Source of the DNA: Gemmatimonadota bacterium | GTDB taxonomy: Bacteria > Gemmatimonadota > Gemmatimonadetes > Longimicrobiales > RSA9 | NCBI GenBank assembly: GCA_016207445.1 | Contig: JACQPS010000059.1 | Span: 1-8,221 of the forward strand | Length of the DNA stretch: 8,221 nucleotides | Reading direction: 5' to 3' | Shown here: positions 1 through 3,366 of the stretch, piece after piece | Layout: each line of letters begins with the position of its first letter | Position numbering within the stretch: position 1 is the first letter of the stretch | Notes under the pieces: model-generated | What the model was told of the DNA's origin: nothing | Databases searched by the model: none | What the model saw: the letters and a program-made list of their open reading frames with translations, nothing else | Made by a program: the position numbers and the translations under genes

Positions 1-105
1 CCTGCCGCAGGCGAGGAATCGCGCAACCTGGTTTTCCTTGCGTGAGAGACCGAAGCACTCTCGCAGCAAGGAGTCGGGTGGCAGCCACTTCGTATCGGGC
101 ATCAT
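1..105 (-). CDS. LuxR/GerE-type HTH transcriptional regulator, N-terminal part (cut by window edge)
   Basis: Only the first 35 codons are visible, reading from 105 to the left edge with no stop. After a short lead (MMPDTKWLPPDSLLRECF) the protein reads GLSRKENQVARFLACGR, the start of a GerE-type DNA-binding domain (family pattern: L-[ST]-x-R-E-x-x-V-x-x-x-L-A-x-G). The visible part predicts a DNA-binding transcription factor with almost nothing before its HTH, so it may be a short stand-alone GerE protein rather than a two-domain response regulator. The start is supported by AAGGAA (113-118 on the complement), 7 nt ahead of the ATG at 105-103. A second ATG follows immediately at 102-100. The family call rests on about 17 residues, and its target cannot be judged from here. 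Confidence 0.6.
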   Translation of the reverse strand, partial: MMPDTKWLPPDSLLRECFGLSRKENQVARFLACGR

Positions 106-280
106 CGCGCGCTTCCTTGGTTCAGGAGATCAAAACGCCAATTGCAATCGCCCGACCGGTGTAGCTCGTCCCGTGCCGCGTGCGCGCGATTTTGCAAGTT
201 ATTGAGGAGTATGCGGTTAGCGACGTCGCCTACACGCGTTCGCGGCGCCTCATGTAATGACTCGTTACGTCGATACACGG
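106..280. other. Intergenic stretch ahead of the LuxR-type gene
   Basis: No coding sequence is visible. It contains an 8-bp palindrome ATTGCAAT (141-148), a second TTGCAA (192-197) and an imperfect 15-bp palindrome at 254-268. On the minus strand GGCACG (177-172) followed by GC at 165-164 has the GG-N10-GC spacing of a sigma-54 promoter, but the TT of the -12 element is missing. The leftward gene must be promoted from this stretch or from inside the transposase relic; no convincing sigma-70 promoter was found. Confidence 0.4.
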
Positions 281-765
281 GATGAGGCGCGCGAGGGCGG
301 CGAGGAACTCGAGGGGCGAGAGGGCGAGGATCGTACGGCCGTCGGGCGTGGGCCGCGCCGGTTGGTAGAGGACCCGGACGGCGGCGTTGCCGGGCCGTGC
401 GGCTGTCGCCGGGCCGCTGGCGTGGCGCTCGACGCGCAGGCGCTCGAGGGCGAAGGGCGGGCGGGCACAGTATCTCAGGAGCCGTTCTCTGCCGGCGCTG
501 TCGGAGCCGTGGATGCGGACGGAGGCGTCCAGGCTGAAGCCGCCGGCGGCCTGCCAGGTGAGCATGTTGGCAACGGTGTGATCGTCGAGGAGGCCGCGGC
601 GCTGAAAGAGGCGGAGCACGCGGCGCTGCAGCGTGCGCTGGAGGCGGTGGACGTCGTCGTCGGAGAGGCGCGTCGCCTCACGGAAGGCGAGGCTGCCCGC
701 GTCGCCCTCGGCGAAGAGGCCGTCGAGGACGACCACGTGGAAGTGGAAGTGGGGGTTGGCGACCG
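281..765 (-). pseudogene. IS91-family transposase, internal fragment
   Basis: The minus frame encodes a fragment of the IS91-type (Y2_Tnp, HUH) rolling-circle transposase. It starts with NPHFHFHVVVLDGLF, which carries the metal-binding HxH (HUH) motif at 751-737. It continues through the family's LTWQAAGGFSLDASVRIH, the RYCARPPFALERLRV stretch, a YQPARPTPDGRTILALSP block and FLAALARLIP. Similarity stops abruptly at both ends. Upstream of NPHF the zinc-binding N-terminal part is missing and replaced by another gene's start. After LARLIP (about 281) the usual histidine/arginine-rich continuation is replaced by unrelated residues that reach a stop at 230. Roughly 160 of some 400 residues remain, without element ends, so it cannot transpose. 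In family members this protein nicks and rejoins one DNA strand during rolling-circle transposition. The family call is confident; the breakpoints are good to about 10 bp. Confidence 0.85.
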
Positions 766-875
766 TACTCCCGCAGCGTGCTGAGCACCGCCTGGCTCAG
801 TTGGGCCGGTGTGTCGCCTTTCACCGGGACGAGCACTTCGGCGCCGAGCTCGTTCAGGAATCGAACCGTGGCCAT
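766..875 (-). pseudogene. Unidentified gene, 5' remnant truncated by the IS91 fragment
   Basis: An ATG at 875-873 is preceded 7 nt upstream by a strong Shine-Dalgarno, GGAGGT (888-883 on the minus strand). The first residues, MATVRFLNELGAEVLVPVKG followed by DTPAQLSQAVLSTLREYG, look like a normal soluble protein. At about 766 the frame runs into transposase DNA in the wrong register, and the following proline/arginine-rich residues up to 678 are an artefact. Only about 36 native codons remain. I do not recognise the family. A well-formed start fused to transposon debris suggests that IS91-type insertion or deletion removed the rest of a once-expressed gene. Translation may still occur, giving a short chimeric peptide. 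Confidence 0.5.
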
Positions 876-1050
876 CGAATTGACCTCCGGAAGGTGCTAC
901 GGCGCCGCGCCCGGACCGCCCGGGCTGAAGCGCGGAGCAGGGTTTCGCCGTGCGTGGGCACTAACACCCTTCCTGCTCTTCTCCGGCTCGAGCAGTGCCG
1001 TCGTACTGCGAGGTGCACGGCGCAGGCGCTCAGGGACGCCGCTTGCAGAG

Positions 1051-1069
1051 GTTATCACGGTATGATAAC
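1051..1069 (+). promoter_or_regulatory. Palindromic operator ahead of the TumE/TumA-type operon
   Basis: GTTATCA-CGGTA-TGATAAC is a perfect 7-bp inverted repeat with a 5-bp spacer. It is markedly AT-rich in GC-rich surroundings and lies 12 bp before the toxin start codon. Its right part contains TATGAT (1061-1066), a good -10-like hexamer. No matching -35 lies 17 bp upstream; TTGCAG at 1043-1048 is too close for TATGAT but would be 17 bp from TAACTT (1066-1071). Type II antitoxins usually bind such palindromes over their own promoter, so the downstream winged-helix protein is the natural ligand. That binding is inferred. Confidence 0.6.
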
Positions 1070-1081
1070 TTTGGGGGAGTG

Positions 1082-1435
1082 ATGAGACCGCGGGATCCAG
1101 GCCTCGATACCCTTCTCGATCTCGACGGCGTGGTGCTGGTCGTGGATCCCGAAGGGAGGTATTGGGTTCGGTTCGTGGTGACGCAGGTGCCGGTATCGTC
1201 CGAGAAGCCTCAGGGTCTCGACTATTCGCTGACGCTTCACGGTCCGCGCGGCGAGCGGCTGGTCGGATTCGACAATGCGCATCCGGTTGGCAGGCGCGAG
1301 CGAGGCGAACCGCACGACCACCGGCATCGGCTGAGGACGGTCAAGCCCTACGAGTACCAGGACGCGGCGAGCCTGCTGGCCGATTTCTGGACGGCGGTGG
1401 ATGCCGTTTTGCGCGAGAGAGGAGTGATCCAGTGA
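1082..1435 (+). CDS. tumE: TumE-family (DUF6516) toxin of a type II toxin-antitoxin pair
   Basis: This is a 117-aa protein of the TumE/DUF6516 toxin family. Recognisable parts are the opening LDTLLDLDGVVLVVD, the strand YWVRFVV, GLDYSLTLHGPRGERLVGFD followed by NAH, the histidine-rich HDHRH, and the closing KPYEYQDAASLLADFW helix region. Length and motif order match the family, whose members pair with an HVO_A0114-type winged-helix antitoxin, as here. The cellular target is not evident from sequence; the clustered histidines and Asp/Asn are plausible active-site residues, but that is inference. The ATG at 1082 is preferred because GGGGGAG (1073-1079) precedes it closely and a palindromic operator ends at 1069. 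An in-frame ATG at 995 would place the operator inside the gene and adds a low-complexity extension unlike the family. The stop overlaps the antitoxin's GTG in GTGA (1432-1435), giving tight translational coupling, toxin first. The gene appears intact. Confidence 0.82.
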   Translation: MRPRDPGLDTLLDLDGVVLVVDPEGRYWVRFVVTQVPVSSEKPQGLDYSLTLHGPRGERLVGFDNAHPVGRRERGEPHDHRHRLRTVKPYEYQDAASLLADFWTAVDAVLRERGVIQ

Positions 1436-1827
1436 CTACACTGAAGGTGGGCATTGCCAGCTACGGGGAGATGAAGGCCAGGACGCTTCGCATCGCGCGC
1501 GGCGAGCTGCGCGTCGCGCGCGACGAGCCCAAGGTCTGGTTCACCTCGACGGAGTCCTTCGCGAAGCTATTGTCCGCCAAGAATCGCGAGCTGCTGCGGG
1601 TCATCGACGAGCATGCGCCAGGCTCGCTCGAAGAGCTGGCTCAGATGACAGGTCGGGCGAAGTCGAACCTGTCGCGGACGCTCAAGGCGATGGAGGGCTA
1701 CGGCATTATCCGCCTGGATCGCGGCGAGCGAGGCCGGATCAAACCTCGCGTATTGGCGGACAAACTGGAGCTGGATGTGCCGCTTACGCGGCGCAGCGTG
1801 GGCACTCGGAGTCGGCGCGTGAGTTGA
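1432..1827 (+). CDS. tumA: TumA-like winged-helix antitoxin (HVO_A0114-type DNA-binding protein)
   Basis: This is a 131-aa protein starting at GTG 1432, with GGAG (1421-1424) 7 nt upstream and a 4-bp overlap with the toxin. The N-terminal part (about 1-45, ending VWFTSTESFAKLLSAKN) is the region usually seen before the DNA-binding domain in HVO_A0114-type regulators. Residues ~50-105 form a MarR-like winged helix: NRELLRVIDEHAPGSLEELA, then the helix-turn-helix TGRAKSNLSRTLKAMEGYG, then the wing IIRLDRGERGRIKPRV. KLELDVPLT near residue 118 is where related proteins normally end; the remaining RRSVGTRSRRVS looks like an added basic tail. As an antitoxin it should bind and neutralise the preceding TumE and repress the operon, most simply at the palindrome at 1051-1069. 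An upstream in-frame ATG at 1162 lies inside the toxin gene and is rejected. The stop overlaps the next start (TTGA, 1824-1827). Confidence 0.82.
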   Translation: MTTLKVGIASYGEMKARTLRIARGELRVARDEPKVWFTSTESFAKLLSAKNRELLRVIDEHAPGSLEELAQMTGRAKSNLSRTLKAMEGYGIIRLDRGERGRIKPRVLADKLELDVPLTRRSVGTRSRRVS

Positions 1828-2051
1828 TCAGCGAATCGACCCGGAAGGCCGCGGATCTCCTGAACGTCTCGCGGCGGTACCTGATCCAGCTCCTCGAGGC
1901 CGGTGAGATCCCGTTCAGGATGGTGGGCAAGCGGCGCCGGCTCCGCCTGTCGGACGTGCTGGTGTACAAGGCGCGCGCGGATGCGGAGTCGGAGCGGGCG
2001 TTCCAGGACTTGGTCGCGCAGGCTCAGGAGCTCGGCATGGGGTACTACTAA
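1824..2051 (+). CDS. Short excisionase/MerR-type HTH protein, probable orphan or N-truncated antitoxin
   Basis: This 75-aa protein begins at TTG 1824, which overlaps the antitoxin stop in TTGA. RKAADLLNVSRRYLIQLLEA (7-26) is a classic excisionase-type helix-turn-helix. GEIPFRMVGKRRRLRLSDVL (27-46) is the wing, and YKARADAESERAFQDL through AQELG is a C-terminal helix. This matches the DNA-binding half of antitoxins that normally have a further ~60 N-terminal residues and are followed by a PIN-domain toxin. Here the N-terminal half is absent and no PIN toxin follows. The only in-frame ATG (1920) would delete the HTH, so the TTG is the best start; GGAG (1808-1811) is 12 nt away, so translation probably depends on coupling. 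It may be an accessory DNA-binding partner of the TumE/TumA pair, or a leftover from recombination between two modules. The fold call is secure; the role is inferred. Confidence 0.7.
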   Translation: MISESTRKAADLLNVSRRYLIQLLEAGEIPFRMVGKRRRLRLSDVLVYKARADAESERAFQDLVAQAQELGMGYY

Positions 2052-2096
2052 CCCATTCGGCGGCCGCCCGTTACCGGAAGTGCGACAGAGGGAGCT

Positions 2097-2636
2097 ATGA
2101 TCCAAGCTCGGTTGGAGGTCGATGGCGCGGAGCTCATTGAAGCCGCGCGATTCCTTCGAAAGATGGCAAGGGCCTCGGCTGGCTCGGAGCTCCTACTTTC
2201 ATATGCCGATGCCACGTTGGTGCTTGAGATTCTCGGCACGACGTATTCTGTTCCGGCTTCGGGCACCTGGCCCGGTGTTTGTCGTGTGGCGAAGCGGTTC
2301 GTAGGGCTACTTGCGAAGATTCCAAAGGGGCGGGTCTCACTTACGGTCATGGAGACGGGCCATCTGCACGTAGAGAATTCGACCGTTGAATGCCTGTGGG
2401 AGCGTGCGGCTTCGGCAAAGATCGAAATGCCCGTAAATCCCACACTGCTTGAAGTTCTTCGTGTGGCCGCAGAGCACACCCCCGCCGATCTGGCAGCTTC
2501 TGGTCTGCTGGAGCTGGTTATCAAGGCAGATGGGGAGAGGAAGGATCGGATGCGCCAGGCCGCAGCCGCTCTCAAGCCATTCGGTGACGCCACGTCTGTG
2601 CTCACGGCCTGGGTTGATCAGCAAATAACAGATTGA
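2097..2636 (+). CDS. Unrecognised protein with a possible single sliding-clamp-like domain
   Basis: This is a 179-aa soluble protein with a good GAGGGAG (2088-2094) just before ATG 2097, 45 nt after the HTH gene. I do not recognise a named family. Residues ~1-105 resemble one DnaN/PCNA-type clamp domain: a first helix (VDGAELIEAARFLRKMARAS), strands ELLLSYADATLVLEI and YSVPASGTWPG, a second helix AKRFVGLLAKIPKG, then VSLTVMETGHLHVENSTVEC. That strand-helix-strand order with a beta-turn GHLHV matches half-clamp units, though true beta clamps have three such domains in ~370 residues. Residues ~115-179 are mostly helical (LLEVLRVAAEHTPADLAASG; RMRQAAAALKPFG). There is no signal peptide, membrane segment or obvious catalytic motif. 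Codon use is more A/T-ending (CTT, ATT, GAT, TCT, CGA) than in its neighbours, suggesting separate acquisition. Position implies co-transcription with the toxin-antitoxin genes. The clamp reading is a structural hypothesis. Confidence 0.7.
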   Translation: MIQARLEVDGAELIEAARFLRKMARASAGSELLLSYADATLVLEILGTTYSVPASGTWPGVCRVAKRFVGLLAKIPKGRVSLTVMETGHLHVENSTVECLWERAASAKIEMPVNPTLLEVLRVAAEHTPADLAASGLLELVIKADGERKDRMRQAAAALKPFGDATSVLTAWVDQQITD

Positions 2637-2639
2637 GGC

Positions 2640-2665
2640 GAAGCCGAAATCCGCCGGGCGGCTTC
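2640..2665 (+). terminator. Possible hairpin after the clamp-like gene
   Basis: GAAGCCG (2640-2646) and CGGCTTC (2659-2665) form a perfect 7-bp stem with a 12-nt loop, starting 3 nt after the stop codon. The loop can alternatively fold as CCGC/GCGG. No T-tract follows, so it is not a textbook intrinsic terminator; it could be a weak or Rho-assisted stop, or an mRNA-end stabiliser. Confidence 0.3.
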
Positions 2666-2763
2666 CGCGTGCCCAGCGTCCCAATTCCGCATTGGCGCGC
2701 ACGGCCGCAGCGGCTAAATTGAAACGGGCTATTGCTTCACCTCGATTCGGAGGGCGGTTCCTT

Positions 2764-3126
2764 GTGGGCTTGATTCATGTCACGGTGGCCGTGCGGGTCC
2801 CTGGTACCGCGGCTGCCGTCTACGAGGCGCTCTTCCTCGTGGACACAGGCGCGACCGACTCGCTGGCCCCCGCCGCCGAGCTCGAGCGGATCGGGTTGCG
2901 GCGCGTCGGCCGCACGACTTACGAGCTCGCCGATGGCACGCTCGCGGAATTCGACTTCGGCCTGGCGCAGATCGAGTTCATGGGCGAGGTGACGGCGGGC
3001 CGCGTCATCTTCGGTCCCGACCGTGCCGAGCCGATCCTGGGCGTGACGGCCCTCGAGTCGGTCGGGATTACCGTCGACCCTGCCACGCGCTTATTGAGGC
3101 GGCTTCCGGCCATTCCGTTGAAGTAG
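2764..3126 (+). CDS. Retropepsin-like (clan AA) aspartic protease, single domain
   Basis: This is a 120-aa protein with the clan AA signature LFLVDTGATDSLAP (23-36), in which Asp27-Thr28-Gly29 is the catalytic triplet. It is followed by the flap-region pattern YELADGTLAEFDFG (53-66) and the conserved C-terminal EPILGVTALESVGITVDP (89-106). A chain with one DTG must dimerise to form an active site, as retroviral proteases do. It should be cytoplasmic, because no signal peptide or membrane segment is visible. The GTG at 2764 is chosen because GGAGGG (2749-2754) lies 9 nt upstream and the protein then begins GLIHVTVAVRVP, the usual first strand of the family. A TTG at 2692 would add 24 alanine/arginine-rich residues without a good ribosome binding site. 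The substrate is unknown. Such small proteases often sit in accessory or toxin-antitoxin-rich regions, so a link to the upstream cluster is possible but unproven. Confidence 0.8.
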   Translation: MGLIHVTVAVRVPGTAAAVYEALFLVDTGATDSLAPAAELERIGLRRVGRTTYELADGTLAEFDFGLAQIEFMGEVTAGRVIFGPDRAEPILGVTALESVGITVDPATRLLRRLPAIPLK

Positions 3127-3167
3127 ATGCCCAGGTTATTGCCGTCGTCGGGGCCCGGCCGGAAGCC
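3101..3167. repeat. Long-armed inverted repeat spanning the end of the protease gene
   Basis: GGCTTCCGGCC (3101-3111) and GGCCGGAAGCC (3157-3167) are perfect 11-bp inverted copies separated by 45 bp. The left arm lies within the last codons of the protease and the right arm in the short gap between convergent genes. A transcript from either strand could form an 11-bp GC-rich stem with a large loop. No T-tract adjoins it. It could act as a bidirectional transcription barrier or mark the edge of a small inserted element. Confidence 0.5.
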
Positions 3168-3187
3168 TTGAGGACCGGTGCGCTCGC

Positions 3188-3352
3188 TCAGGATGACGGG
3201 TCCCGGTGCAGCGCCTCCCACAGTGCGGCTGCGCAGCCGCAAAGAAGGAATGCCGCAGCCAGAGTTGCCGTGAAGCCCGCCACACTCCCTGCCACGAACC
3301 GCAGCGCGAACAACTCCATGCCAGCCGTGTCGAATGCCTCGAGCGGCATCAT
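3188..3352 (-). CDS. Small single-pass membrane protein, hypothetical
   Basis: This is a 54-aa ORF beginning 14 nt after the stop of the PD40 lipoprotein gene, preceded by a strong AGGGAGGAGG (3366-3357 on the minus strand). ATG codons at 3352 and 3349 are both usable; 3349 has the more standard 7-nt spacing. The short polar N-terminus (MMPLEAFDTAGMEL) is followed by a hydrophobic stretch from ~15 to 43 (FALRFVAGSVAGFTATLAAA, then FLLCGCAAAL) rich in Gly/Ala, and a short charged tail (WEALHRDPSS). This predicts one long or two tightly packed membrane helices. I do not recognise the family. Its position suggests translation from the same mRNA as the lipoprotein and possibly a membrane partner role. 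The final PSS-stop is formed by CCGTCATCCTGA, which resembles a common intergenic repeat, so the C-terminus may have been altered. The call rests on ribosome binding site, spacing and hydrophobic pattern only. Confidence 0.55.
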   Translation of the reverse strand: MMPLEAFDTAGMELFALRFVAGSVAGFTATLAAAFLLCGCAAALWEALHRDPSS

Positions 3353-3366
3353 GATGCCTCCTCCCT

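Noticed and set aside
164..177. Sigma-54-like promoter ahead of the LuxR-type gene
   Set aside because: GG-N10-GC spacing and GGCACG are present, but the -12 element lacks its TT; such partial matches are frequent in GC-rich DNA.
257..784. Long plus-strand open frame (175 aa) opposite the transposase relic
   Set aside because: Glu/Gly/Arg/Ala-rich composition with no fold-like pattern; it is the antisense of the recognisable IS91-type transposase frame in GC-rich DNA.
876..1050. Possible coding or regulatory RNA in the gap between the truncated gene and the toxin operon
   Set aside because: No frame with a sensible start and composition, and no clear conserved RNA structure could be recognised by eye.
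995..1081. Upstream start for the toxin gene at 995
   Set aside because: It would place the palindromic operator and the Shine-Dalgarno inside the coding sequence and add residues unlike the family.
2692..2763. N-terminal extension of the aspartic protease from a TTG at 2692
   Set aside because: No ribosome binding site and an Ala/Arg-rich extension; GTG 2764 has GGAGGG at good spacing and matches the family's usual beginning.
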